Shown piece by piece: positions 1-8,492 of a stretch of 64,000 nucleotides of DNA (its first letter is position 1; each line of letters begins with the position of its first letter). The stretch spans positions 62,001 through 126,000 of the forward strand of contig JAQWMQ010000024.1 in NCBI GenBank assembly GCA_029246705.1, given 5' to 3'. A program made the position numbers and the translations under genes. This stretch comes from Phycisphaerales bacterium (GTDB lineage: Bacteria > Planctomycetota > Phycisphaerae > Phycisphaerales > SM1A02). Under the pieces are notes generated by a model. The model searched no databases and had not been told where the DNA came from. It worked only from the letters and a program-made list of their open reading frames with translations.

Positions 1-402
1 GTTGTCGAAGAAGACGTCCGCTCCGAGAACACCGGTCATCTTCGGACCGCCGTAGGTGGTTGGAATTCTCGCTACGACGGGAGGTGTCGGTTCCGGTTCG
101 CGCACCGGCGGTGGGTCACGCCGGGGTGGGGGCGGTGGTGCTGGCATCCGCGGGGCCCGTGGAATGTAGAACATCGAACGTCCCGTGAACCGGCTCTCCG
201 ACTTGTCCAGAACTCGATTGTTCGCCAGCAGTCGACTGACCACGTCGGCATCCTCGGACTCGACGGACGGTTCCATCGCTGCGGAGAACAAGGTGGACAT
301 GTTGCTGATCATGAAGGCCGAGATGATCAGGATGGCCAGCGCGCTCACGATGAACATGCCTGGAATCCTGACGCCGCTGGGAAGGTGGTCTTGCAGTCGC
401 AT
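1..402 (-). CDS. T2SS GspC/PilP-like inner-membrane protein, partial
   Basis: This reading frame starts at an ATG at 402, one base after the stop of the gspM-like gene, and runs off the left edge of the window after 134 codons. It opens with a short cytoplasmic stretch and one hydrophobic segment (about residues 17-35), then a linker containing a run of prolines (about residues 85-92) and the beginning of a folded region. A single N-terminal membrane span followed by a proline-rich periplasmic linker is the layout of GspC/PilP-type proteins, which couple the inner-membrane platform to the secretin. I infer that role from the layout and from its place as the last visible gene of the T2SS operon, not from a diagnostic motif. 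The secretin gspD is not in the window and may lie just beyond it. Confidence 0.6.
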   Translation of the reverse strand, partial: MRLQDHLPSGVRIPGMFIVSALAILIISAFMISNMSTLFSAAMEPSVESEDADVVSRLLANNRVLDKSESRFTGRSMFYIPRAPRMPAPPPPPRRDPPPVREPEPTPPVVARIPTTYGGPKMTGVLGADVFFDN

Positions 403-403
403 G

Positions 404-1060
404 TCAGCCTCGTCCTCCGGCCTTGGATGCACTGAGCGCCCACGTCTCGATGGTGAGGGTCACGTTCACCAGTTTTCTGACTTCCTCCTGGCCATCCTCG
501 TATCGGCGGATCTGGAGCCTGCTGATGGTGAAGACCTCGGGGTCCGCTTCAAGGTCCCTGATGATCGCGGTGGTCTTGTCCTGGTGGCAGTCGAATTCGA
601 CCCGCAGGCCGATCTTCGTCAGTCGTCGACCCGGCCCCCTTGGTATCTCCGGGAGCTTGTTCGCTCCAAGGGAAGCCCCGGGAGACATGTCGATCTGTTC
701 GTTCTCGGCTTCGTTCTCCGCGAGGACCCGGTCGACCGTCGCCTTGAGGTTGCGTTCGGCTTCCGTCGTCTCGAGATCGATGTGTGGCAGTCTGATGTTG
801 CCGAGTGACATGACTCGATCACGGAATGCCGGCCTCAGATCGGACTTCGCGCTGCGGGCTCGATTCATGTTGTCGAGCAGTGAATCGGTCTGCTTGTTGT
901 AGGAGTCCGCGGCCGTCCAGCCTTCAAGGATGGCCAGCATGAGAAGCGAGACGGCTCCGACGATCACGATGATGCGTGTCATCGTGGAAAAGCCCTGGTA
1001 CTGCATCCGGGCGCCGTCGAGCGCCTTGCGGGCCGGTTCGTATTGGGGCCAGTTCTTCAT
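404..1060 (-). CDS. T2SS GspM/PilO-like inner-membrane protein
   Basis: This 218-residue protein has a short cytoplasmic N-terminus, one transmembrane segment at about residues 29-47 and a periplasmic part with a predicted coiled coil (about 50-110) followed by a small alpha/beta domain. That is the architecture of GspM and PilO, which pair with GspL/PilN in the assembly platform of type II secretion and type IV pilus machines. The start codon overlaps the stop of the upstream gspL-like gene by one base, and the next gene starts two bases after this one stops, so it is clearly translated as part of the operon. Sequence identity in this family is always low, so the call rests on layout, size and position. 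Confidence 0.65.
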   Translation of the reverse strand: MKNWPQYEPARKALDGARMQYQGFSTMTRIIVIVGAVSLLMLAILEGWTAADSYNKQTDSLLDNMNRARSAKSDLRPAFRDRVMSLGNIRLPHIDLETTEAERNLKATVDRVLAENEAENEQIDMSPGASLGANKLPEIPRGPGRRLTKIGLRVEFDCHQDKTTAIIRDLEADPEVFTISRLQIRRYEDGQEEVRKLVNVTLTIETWALSASKAGGRG

Positions 1061-3081
1061 CAGGATCCTCCTTCGGAGGGAATCGACTTGATGTGGTCGA
1101 GTATCCGATAGAGATCGGTGCGAAGTCTCTGCTTGGTCTCTTCGTCGAGATCGTCTCGAAGCTTGGCGCGTGCGACTCTTTCGAGAAGTTCCTTCGCTTC
1201 GGGGTTGGAGAGGGTTGCGAGCTCGGTGTCGGTGAAGGCTTCGGGTACCGGGGCCACCCCTCCGGAAGAGCTCACCGCTCCACTTGAATCACTTCGTCGC
1301 ACCGCGCTGCCCGACGAATTGCGGATGCTTCCCGATCGACTCGAGGATGAATTGTCCGAAGACCTTCGTGAACCGCTCGAGCCGCCACGAACCCCCGTCA
1401 ACGCTTCCCGACCGACGCCCGGGGGCGTCTGGCTCTCTTCGTTGTTCGCCGCTGCGATCTGCCGGGTGCTGCCTCTGCCGTTGGTGCTTGAAGAAGCATC
1501 TGCTCCGGGCGAGGTCGTCTCCTGCACGACCATGGTGGCACGCTCTTGTTCGACCGCCGGTGTGTCCGTGGAGGACTGCTGTTCTTGTACTTCTTCACCG
1601 GCGTCTTCCGCCGGGTTCTTGGCGGCCTCGAGTGCCGCAAGCTTGGCGTAGGCTTCGGCGTAGCGGATCTGCCCGTGGGTCGTCTCTCCGTAGTCCTCGC
1701 GGAATTCCCGGATGTACTTGAACGGCTGGAGCACCGGGAGCGAGATCGAGAAGTCGACCTTTCCGCCACTGTTGATCTGATCCTCGCTCAGGTCCCACGG
1801 TCCGAAGATCCCCGCCTTGTCCAGACGGATGGTCATCTCGGTGATCAGTTCCTTGGGGTTGAGCCCGCCATAGGAGCCAGCCGAGCCTCGGAGGATGATG
1901 GCATCACCCTCGTTGATCGTGATCTGGTCGGCATCGATTCCCAGTGGAAGGCAGTTGGCAAGATCACCAAGCACCTTGGTCATCGGCCATGATTTCGAGG
2001 CGATCTCCGAATAGAGAGCTTCCTGCTGGGTGGCGGTCTTGAGGATGGACTCCAGACGCGACTGGTCGTCGATCTTGGTCTCGATGATCGAGAGTCTCAG
2101 CCAGGCGGTGATCAGCGGAAGCAGCGCGATGACGCAGAAGGCTCCAACAAGGATCGCGGCTGCGGTCAATGGCTTGGAGAGTGCGTTGGTGATTTCGCCG
2201 AAGGATCCACCTGATTCGACCGGCTTGCGCGGACTCAGGGTGGTCAGCATCTGCAGGGGACCTTCAGTTGCGAGCAATGCGCCCACCGACATGCCCCATT
2301 CCTGCCACCAGAGATCGTCCCCTGCGCCACGAACACGTTGCGAAAGGGATGCCTTCACCGAGTCGGGAAGCAGCAGGATCTCCTCGCGCCCCTTGATGGC
2401 GTCCTGGATCACATCCTTGATCTTCTCGACTTCATCGGTTTGCTTGTGGTGGGTGACCGCGGTCTCGACCACGGCGTGGATCACCGACTTACGCCAGCGT
2501 TCGCTGTCGCTGTCATGTTCCCGAGTGGATCGCACGGCAAGCTGGCCCTGGTCCTCGAGGACCACCGCCAGGGAACCGGTTGTTCGATCGGCATGAAGAA
2601 TCGGGGATTCCAGTTCCTGCTCGGGAAGCATCGCAAGCAGTGCGGTCGTCTCCGAGATGCAGGAGGGATCTTCGGAGAGGATCGGAAGATCAATGGCGGA
2701 GGATTCCGGCCAGGTGATGACCAGCCCCTGGTTGATGCCGGTTTTTCTCATGGGCAGGGGAGCCATGCAGATGCGGTGTGCAGACGAGCCACCAAGTAGG
2801 TGGGATTCCGCCTGCAGGCGGAGCGAGAAGGCCAGGTCCTCACCATCATCAGTGGAGAGTTCGAGGACTCTGGAGATCGTCAGTCCCGCCTGAAGGAGCA
2901 TGTAGACCCGCGGAGAACCCTGGGATTCGAGCCAGTCGAAGAGAGTCTCTTCGGTGGTCTCGGTGGATTCCTCGGCATCCGGAGCTGCCACCGGGAAGTC
3001 CCGGGTCTCCTTGATATCGAGTTGACCATCGTCCAGAACGGCCCTGATGGCCGACCAGCGGTCTTTTCGCAGTCTGATCAC
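1060..3081 (-). CDS. T2SS GspL-like protein (PilM/PilN-type fusion) with Ser-rich C-terminal extension
   Basis: This is a 673-residue protein with a large cytoplasmic N-terminal region (about 1-300), one membrane span (about 305-328), and a periplasmic segment with a coiled coil and a small alpha/beta domain (to about 480). This is the plan of GspL, or of PilM fused to PilN, the cytoplasmic anchor for the ATPase GspE. Beyond the usual GspL length (about 400 residues) it carries a long low-complexity tail rich in Ser, Gly and Arg (about 490-620) and then a short helical C-terminal domain (about 630-670). The tail is odd for the family. The gene lies between gspK and gspM in the conventional order. 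The start is 43 bases downstream of the gspK stop; I saw no clearly better one. Confidence 0.65.
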   Translation of the reverse strand: MIRLRKDRWSAIRAVLDDGQLDIKETRDFPVAAPDAEESTETTEETLFDWLESQGSPRVYMLLQAGLTISRVLELSTDDGEDLAFSLRLQAESHLLGGSSAHRICMAPLPMRKTGINQGLVITWPESSAIDLPILSEDPSCISETTALLAMLPEQELESPILHADRTTGSLAVVLEDQGQLAVRSTREHDSDSERWRKSVIHAVVETAVTHHKQTDEVEKIKDVIQDAIKGREEILLLPDSVKASLSQRVRGAGDDLWWQEWGMSVGALLATEGPLQMLTTLSPRKPVESGGSFGEITNALSKPLTAAAILVGAFCVIALLPLITAWLRLSIIETKIDDQSRLESILKTATQQEALYSEIASKSWPMTKVLGDLANCLPLGIDADQITINEGDAIILRGSAGSYGGLNPKELITEMTIRLDKAGIFGPWDLSEDQINSGGKVDFSISLPVLQPFKYIREFREDYGETTHGQIRYAEAYAKLAALEAAKNPAEDAGEEVQEQQSSTDTPAVEQERATMVVQETTSPGADASSSTNGRGSTRQIAAANNEESQTPPGVGREALTGVRGGSSGSRRSSDNSSSSRSGSIRNSSGSAVRRSDSSGAVSSSGGVAPVPEAFTDTELATLSNPEAKELLERVARAKLRDDLDEETKQRLRTDLYRILDHIKSIPSEGGS

Positions 3082-3123
3082 GACTGTGGAGGAAGCTTGT
3101 TCGCCGTTGGTGGAAATTTGAAA

Positions 3124-4458
3124 CTACTCCTCGCGGTATTCCAGAATCTGTATGGGCAGGGTTGAACGATCGACGACCACGTACATTGCAGTCTCCACAT
3201 CACCCACGTCAGACATTCCTCTGCTGGTGATCGAGAAGACGGTTCCTCCGGTCGTGAGTCGATGGCCAACGGCGCCCAGAAAAGCCGCTTCCATTCTACC
3301 GGCCTCCAGCAGGTCCATGAGCGAGGTTATCCCCCCAGCCCGGGAGTTCCTGAGGGCGATCACGTCCTCGGCCAGGGACGGATCGAAGGCGAAGATGACC
3401 TCGAGACATTTCTGGGAAGCGGTGTTGACGTTGAGCCTGCCCGGGCGAATGTCATCGAGCTCACCGATCCAGCCTTCATCGAGGATCATGCGGTACTGCT
3501 CGGTGGTCAGGGCCGTGCCTCCGGTGGCGTTGCTTCCTGCGGAGCTCAGGCCCGTGCGTCGAGTCGGCAGGCCTCCGCTGGACGAGCCACCGGTGTCCTG
3601 CGCGATGATGGATTCAAGCTGGACATTCTCGCCGCTGGTTGCGAACGAAAGCACCTCACCCGCCTGTTCGGACGTCAGTCCGAAGTATTCGGCGATCTCA
3701 TCGGCGGTGGCTTCGTCGAGGCGGAATCGCGGCTGTCCGTTCGCCATGATCCCGGTCGAATACGTGGATGCGGTCAGGTACTCGCCCCAGCCCGGCATCG
3801 CCTCGTTGGGGTCGAAGTAGTTGGTCAGCCGATGATCACCCCCACGGAGATCCTCTGGCCAGACACCGGCGACGAGCTCGAGTTCGGCCAGGCTCTTCAC
3901 ATCCGCGTTGCGGGGTTTGTAGGACATGTTCCGGTTGAGGTAGAAGTCCTCCTCAGCGCCCATCAGGGAGACCTCGTCATCACTGTCTCGCCAGTCGACG
4001 ATGGCGTCGATGACATCCTGTGACATGCCTTCGAGGTCGAGTTCCAGGTAGTCGGTTCCCACCAGGCTGTTGATGTTGAGCTTGGAGGACTCATCCATCG
4101 GACCCAGATATTCCACGCCGTCGATGATGTGACTGATCGCCCATGAACCGGTCGCGGTTTCACCGACCGCCACGTTCTCGAGATCCCGGACCAGTGACAT
4201 GGAATCCACCAGGTTCGGATCCTCCACTTCCGTGGCGAGCATGGCGATCACCTGTTCAACGCCAGCTCGGGCCGCCCATCTGGACTGGACCCGTTCCAGG
4301 CTCTTTGCACCGAGCGATGCGGTTCGAAAGGTCACGATCTGGGTCGCGGCCACGACGATTGCAATCAGTGCGATGGCCCAGACCACGATCGCGAGCACTC
4401 CACCACGTCGCTTTCTGAGTGGTGCTCTGCTCGGCATGTCGTGCGCCGCTTTCGGCAT
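3124..4458 (-). CDS. gspK: T2SS minor pseudopilin GspK
   Basis: This 444-residue protein starts with a basic stretch, a GG-containing prepilin-like leader (RKRRGG) and a hydrophobic helix (about residues 20-41). It lacks the usual Glu at +5 after the cleavage glycine, which is the normal exception for GspK. The C-terminal half has helix-hairpin-helix-like segments and the phrase RLNVNTAS, typical of GspK proteins, which cap the pseudopilus tip with GspI and GspJ. The length is above the usual 320-350 residues because of inserted Ser/Gly-rich loops in the middle (about 285-315). Its start codon overlaps the last base of the gspJ stop. Confidence 0.85.
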   Translation of the reverse strand: MPKAAHDMPSRAPLRKRRGGVLAIVVWAIALIAIVVAATQIVTFRTASLGAKSLERVQSRWAARAGVEQVIAMLATEVEDPNLVDSMSLVRDLENVAVGETATGSWAISHIIDGVEYLGPMDESSKLNINSLVGTDYLELDLEGMSQDVIDAIVDWRDSDDEVSLMGAEEDFYLNRNMSYKPRNADVKSLAELELVAGVWPEDLRGGDHRLTNYFDPNEAMPGWGEYLTASTYSTGIMANGQPRFRLDEATADEIAEYFGLTSEQAGEVLSFATSGENVQLESIIAQDTGGSSSGGLPTRRTGLSSAGSNATGGTALTTEQYRMILDEGWIGELDDIRPGRLNVNTASQKCLEVIFAFDPSLAEDVIALRNSRAGGITSLMDLLEAGRMEAAFLGAVGHRLTTGGTVFSITSRGMSDVGDVETAMYVVVDRSTLPIQILEYREE

Positions 4459-5432
4459 CAGCGTGGTCCTCCCGTGCCGGTTCCGCCGATCGGACCTCCA
4501 CCGGGCCTGCCACCGCCGCCGCTGCCGGGCCGTCCACCGCCGCCACTGCTGCCGGGCCGTCCACCACTGCCGGGTCGCCCGCCACCACCTTCGCTTCCGG
4601 GGCGTCCGCCGTCCTGGCTGCCGGGTCGTCCGCCGCCACCGATCGGCGCCAAGCCGCCGGCAGCATCCTCGCCTCCGTCGAGAGCTTCCCCTTCGCCACC
4701 CTCCGCACCTTCAAGGAGTTCATCCTCGATCGGTGGTGGTGGCGGTGGCGGAATGATTCGATCGATGGCGATCTGGGTCCGCAGTACCGCGAAGTAATCG
4801 GAATCCCGATACGCCTGTTCGCCTGATTCGGAGCCGTTCGCGGTCACGGTGATTCGCAGGGCCCAGGGCATGCCGTCGATGTCCGAATCCCAGTCGTCGA
4901 ACCAGGACTCTCCGTCGTAGGCCTCGATCTGCAGGCCGACGACGCCTTTGACCACGGGTGTGGCCATGCCTCCGGCATCGCTCCATTGATCCGGAACCGA
5001 GTCGCGTCTCTGCCAGATGGCGACTCCGGTCTCGTCTTCACCCACCCTGAACTGGGATTCGTATTCCTGCCCCTCGCCTGAATATTCGTTCGGGCGGGTC
5101 GGTCGGAGGCTGTTGTTGAACAGCAGCAGCTCGTCTCTCTCGAACTCACCGTCTGGTGTGAGCACTGAATCGCTCAGCAGAAACACCCGGGTTTCGAAGA
5201 GATCGGAACGTCTCATCACGGATGCGACGTCCTTCCTGATGATGTCGAGAGCGGCATTGGCACGACTGAATGCCGTCAGACGTGTCCGGGTCGCATTGCG
5301 GGCTCTCGTGCTCTGGAAGAGCGCGATCGTCACCGACCCGATCACCAGGAAACCTGCCATGCCCGCGACCAGCAGCTCCACCAGCGTGAAGCCTCGTCGA
5401 ATGCGTCGTGTCTTACTGCTTCTCCTGCTCAC
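4458..5432 (-). CDS. gspJ: T2SS minor pseudopilin GspJ with RPGS-repeat tail
   Basis: I place the start at a GTG at 5432, whose GTGA overlaps the stop of gspI; this gives 324 residues beginning MSRRSSKTRR and a class III leader cleaved at G14|F15 with Glu at +5. A longer frame upstream, open to 5552, would put about 40 extra residues before the leader inside gspI and is unlikely. Residues about 15-230 match GspJ, a minor pseudopilin at the pseudopilus tip. From about 230 the protein changes character: a run of seven prolines, an acidic Glu/Gly stretch, then several copies of an RPGS/RPGG motif in a glycine-rich tail to the end. The GspJ family does not normally have this tail (usual size about 200 residues). 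Confidence 0.8.
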   Translation of the reverse strand: MSRRSSKTRRIRRGFTLVELLVAGMAGFLVIGSVTIALFQSTRARNATRTRLTAFSRANAALDIIRKDVASVMRRSDLFETRVFLLSDSVLTPDGEFERDELLLFNNSLRPTRPNEYSGEGQEYESQFRVGEDETGVAIWQRRDSVPDQWSDAGGMATPVVKGVVGLQIEAYDGESWFDDWDSDIDGMPWALRITVTANGSESGEQAYRDSDYFAVLRTQIAIDRIIPPPPPPPIEDELLEGAEGGEGEALDGGEDAAGGLAPIGGGGRPGSQDGGRPGSEGGGGRPGSGGRPGSSGGGGRPGSGGGGRPGGGPIGGTGTGGPR

Positions 5433-5920
5433 AATCCATCCTCCATCTGATCCTCCATCTCGAGCCAGCGACCTTCTCGGTCGATCGGCTCCGGTGGGAT
5501 TCGATCCGGATCCGGTGTCTCTCCAAGCTTGGGCGCTATGAGCGTTCCGCACTCGTAGGCTCGTTCGTCCGGAGCGGTCACCGTGGCCAGCACCTTGTAG
5601 GGGTCGGAGCCGACGGCATTTTCGATGTCCACGCTGTATTCCCAGTCATCGAAGGGAGGGTCGCACGGACCACTCGTGGAGTGGATGCGGATGAAATCCT
5701 GCGGACCTTCGGTCAGCACCGAGCCAAGCAGTTCATCCAGAAGAGCGGCGGCCACGATCTTCTGCTCTCCCCTGCGTTGCAGCCCGATGGCTCGGGATGT
5801 CAGGGTCAGCAGCGTCGTCATCCCGATTGCGAGAATGATGCCTGCAATGAGGACTTCGATCAGGGTGAATCCCGATCGTGCCCCGCGTTGATGTCTGATG
5901 CTCGTGTTGCTGCACATCAC
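5429..5920 (-). CDS. gspI: T2SS minor pseudopilin GspI
   Basis: This 163-residue protein has a basic leader ending in RSG, a prepilin peptidase site at G17|F18 and the FTLIEVLIAG signature with Glu at +5. The leader length and the hydrophobic helix continuing to about residue 40 fit GspI, one of the minor pseudopilins that start pseudopilus assembly. Its ATG overlaps the stop of the gspH gene in an ATGA and its own stop overlaps the gspJ start in a GTGA, so translation is coupled on both sides. The order G-H-I-J-K supports the GspI label over other minor pseudopilins. Confidence 0.8.
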   Translation of the reverse strand: MMCSNTSIRHQRGARSGFTLIEVLIAGIILAIGMTTLLTLTSRAIGLQRRGEQKIVAAALLDELLGSVLTEGPQDFIRIHSTSGPCDPPFDDWEYSVDIENAVGSDPYKVLATVTAPDERAYECGTLIAPKLGETPDPDRIPPEPIDREGRWLEMEDQMEDGL

Positions 5921-6507
5921 CAGGGGTCCTTGTCCTGCCCGACCGCGTCAAGATCGATCGCATCGGAAAGCGTGATTCTGGTTCCTGAGTTCTCATCGAC
6001 CACCGTCGGCGTCTGCGCCCAGGGGTCGAGCATCACGGTGGCGTGGACGTTCTCGCCGAGAAGTTCCATCTCTATCTTCGGTCGAGTGCCGTCCATGTTG
6101 GTCAGCAGTGACCAGTCCCCGTTGGGCAGTCTCTCGCCATCCTCGAAGGTGTTGAGTTCAATGGTTCTCGAGAGATTGGTCACCGGAGCAAGGATGTCAC
6201 GCATCCAGATCTCTGACTCGTCGGGTTTTTCCGGGTTCTTCCGCAGGATCAGGAGCGTGAGCGAATGATCCGTGGCGTTGTACTCGATGGCACTGGAGCC
6301 GCTCGACAGGGAGTCTCGATAGCTGAATGCCGCAAGCAGATCCGAGACTCGATCAACCGACAGTTTCTCGGTGCGCCTGCCCACTCCACCGAGTCGGGGA
6401 ATCACCACGCTTGCAAGCACCGCGAGTATCAGGACCACGATCACGACCTCGATGATCGTGAATCCGCGATAGTCCCGTCCCGATTTGGGTGGTCGTTGGT
6501 GAATCAT
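5917..6507 (-). CDS. gspH: T2SS minor pseudopilin GspH-like
   Basis: This 196-residue prepilin-like protein has a short basic leader cleaved at G15|F16, FTIIEVVIVV with Glu at +5, and a single hydrophobic helix. The rest looks like the beta-rich globular domain of GspH, the minor pseudopilin that sits near the tip of the pseudopilus. Identification as GspH comes from its position between the major pseudopilin and GspI and from its size; the globular part of the family is poorly conserved. Its stop overlaps the gspI start, and about 40 bases separate it from the gspG stop. Confidence 0.7.
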   Translation of the reverse strand: MIHQRPPKSGRDYRGFTIIEVVIVVLILAVLASVVIPRLGGVGRRTEKLSVDRVSDLLAAFSYRDSLSSGSSAIEYNATDHSLTLLILRKNPEKPDESEIWMRDILAPVTNLSRTIELNTFEDGERLPNGDWSLLTNMDGTRPKIEMELLGENVHATVMLDPWAQTPTVVDENSGTRITLSDAIDLDAVGQDKDPW

Positions 6508-6549
6508 GACTTGTCCACTCGGTCATCGCAGGCAAAATCTGGACTTCGA

Positions 6550-7008
6550 TCAGTCCTGTCCGCTGACGATGTCTTCTGCATCACCCTCGCCACCCGGCTG
6601 GCCATCCGAACCGAATGAGATGATGTCGAAGTCCACGTTGTAGACCGGATTGGATGCTTCGCAGTAGTACTCGTTACCCCACGGGTCAAGCAGGTCGTCG
6701 GCACTGTTGAGATACGGGTCGCTGCCTTCTGTGAGCTCGAGCAATTCGAAGTTCTCGGGAAGGATCCCGTTGGTCTTCTCGATCATGAACAGCTCGACTT
6801 GCTTGTGAATCGTCGCGACTTCGATCTGCGCCGACTTCCGGGTGGAGGATCGGAGCGATGAAACGAATCTCGGTGCGACCAGGGCAGCCAGCAGGGCGAC
6901 GATGGTCACGGCCACGATCACTTCGATGATGGTGAAGCCGCGTCCGAGCTGACGATTCGTCCTCGTTTTCGGGCTGGTGGTCGTTCGGATGGTTGGGCGG
7001 CGGTTCAT
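6550..7008 (-). CDS. gspG: T2SS major pseudopilin GspG
   Basis: I place the start at an ATG at 7008, preceded by AGGAGAG at a good distance, giving 152 residues; an in-frame start at 7041 lacks such a site. The leader is cleaved at G24|F25 (FTIIEV, Glu at +5). The C-terminus has the features of the calcium-binding loop of GspG: LLDPWGNEY, then SFGSDGQPGGEGDAEDI near residues 131-147. GspG is the main building block of the pseudopilus. Unlike its neighbours, it is separated from gspF by about 250 bases, so it may have extra transcription or its own leader, which would suit a subunit needed in excess. Confidence 0.9.
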   Translation of the reverse strand: MNRRPTIRTTTSPKTRTNRQLGRGFTIIEVIVAVTIVALLAALVAPRFVSSLRSSTRKSAQIEVATIHKQVELFMIEKTNGILPENFELLELTEGSDPYLNSADDLLDPWGNEYYCEASNPVYNVDFDIISFGSDGQPGGEGDAEDIVSGQD

Positions 7009-7256
7009 GATCAATGCTCTCCTGGCCTCGGTGTCGGCCAATCTGTTTCCTGATGTGACAGGGAATGGTATTCGGAACAGGTGGTCCGAGGCTGCACATC
7101 CAACGTCTCTGCGTGGCTCTTGTTGCCGATTTCGACGGTGGTCCAGAAAGCTATTTGCCCGCTCGTGCTCTGAGGGGGGTGGTCAGCGTGGATAATCGGC
7201 GTTTCAAGGCCATCAGGGGTGTTTTTTGACGCCGAGAGACCATGGAATAAGAGGCT

Positions 7257-8480
7257 TCAAGCCCCGATTGCTGACTGCATCTCCAGCAGTGGCAGGAGAA
7301 TGGCGGTCAGAACGAATGCTGCGAGCAGGGCCATGAAGACCAGGAGGACTGGGGGCAGGGCCTTTGTGAACACCTTGAGGGTCTGGTCGACCTGGCGATC
7401 AAAGGCTCTCGCTGCGTGCATGAGCATCGATTCGAGTCGCCCTGATCGCTCACCCATGTTCACGATCTGGACCAGGAGTGGTGGGAAGTGCCCGCACTCC
7501 GCCAGTGGGTCGGCCAGCGACTGGCCGGTGGTCACCTTTTCCTGGACCTCATCGATGGCGTCCATCAGTACCGTGTTGCCCAATGTGTCCCGAACGATCT
7601 TGAGAGCGGTGAGAATCGGGATGCCGGCGGATACGAGGGTTCCCAGGGTTCGTGTGAATCGCGCAACCGCGACGTCCCTGATGAGCTTGCCGAGAAGTGG
7701 TATTCGGAGCAAGGCACCGTCGATCACCCGTCGATTCTTCGGAATCACGCTCCAGGCCCGGTAGCCGATCACGATCGCGATCGTGATCGCCAGCATCAGC
7801 CACCACCATGCCTGGATGAAGTCGGCGGTGCCCAGGAGTACCGCGGTCGGCCACGGCATCACGAAGTTGTTCTGGTCGGTGAGCGGCGCCATCAATCTGG
7901 GGAGTACCACGGTCACCATCACCACGACGCTGGCCAGGATCAGGAACGCGACGATGAGCGGATAGACGGTTGCACCGACGATCTCGCGACGAAGCTCGAT
8001 CGAACGGTCAAGCAGGCTGGCAAGCTGGTGAAGCACCTCGTCCATCTTTCCCGAGGCATCGGCCGATCGAAACATGCCGAGGACCAGGTCATCGAAGGGG
8101 GGGCCGTATTCCGCTGCCGCCTGGTGAAGGGGCATTCCGGCCTCGACTCGTTCGATGAGGAAGTCCAGGAGCACCGGCATGGCGGGACCCCTGCTCTGCT
8201 GGCGGACGGTCTTCAGGGCCTGCATCAGAGGAAGCCCCGCTTCGAGGGCGGTGGCGATCTCGCGAACGAGGTTGGCAAGATCGCTTCTCTTGATGCTGGG
8301 GCGATCCGACTTGCGCAGGAAGGCCGGTTTCAGCGAGGAGGACTCACGTTGTTCGATGTTGATGGGCGTCATGCCCTGCTCGCGAAGTCTCCTGATCGCC
8401 TGCGCCTTGTCGGGCGCGGACAGGACTCCGCTGGCGGCGTTTCCGTCTCTCTTGATCGATTCGTAACTGAAAGAGGGCAT
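7257..8480 (-). CDS. gspF: T2SS inner-membrane platform protein GspF
   Basis: This 407-residue protein begins MPSFSYESIKRDG and has two repeated GspF domains, each ending in hydrophobic segments (about 170-190, 210-235 and 375-400). These are the marks of GspF/PilC, the polytopic platform protein that works with the GspE ATPase in pseudopilus assembly. The length equals the family norm. It starts 12 bases after the gspE stop, in the usual E-F order. Confidence 0.93.
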   Translation of the reverse strand: MPSFSYESIKRDGNAASGVLSAPDKAQAIRRLREQGMTPINIEQRESSSLKPAFLRKSDRPSIKRSDLANLVREIATALEAGLPLMQALKTVRQQSRGPAMPVLLDFLIERVEAGMPLHQAAAEYGPPFDDLVLGMFRSADASGKMDEVLHQLASLLDRSIELRREIVGATVYPLIVAFLILASVVVMVTVVLPRLMAPLTDQNNFVMPWPTAVLLGTADFIQAWWWLMLAITIAIVIGYRAWSVIPKNRRVIDGALLRIPLLGKLIRDVAVARFTRTLGTLVSAGIPILTALKIVRDTLGNTVLMDAIDEVQEKVTTGQSLADPLAECGHFPPLLVQIVNMGERSGRLESMLMHAARAFDRQVDQTLKVFTKALPPVLLVFMALLAAFVLTAILLPLLEMQSAIGA

Positions 8481-8492
8481 GGTGGTGGGCTA

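Noticed and set aside
4470-4640. Possible CRISPR-like or other DNA repeat array
   Set aside because: The repeats are irregular in length and lie in frame within gspJ, where they encode RPGS/RPGG motifs.
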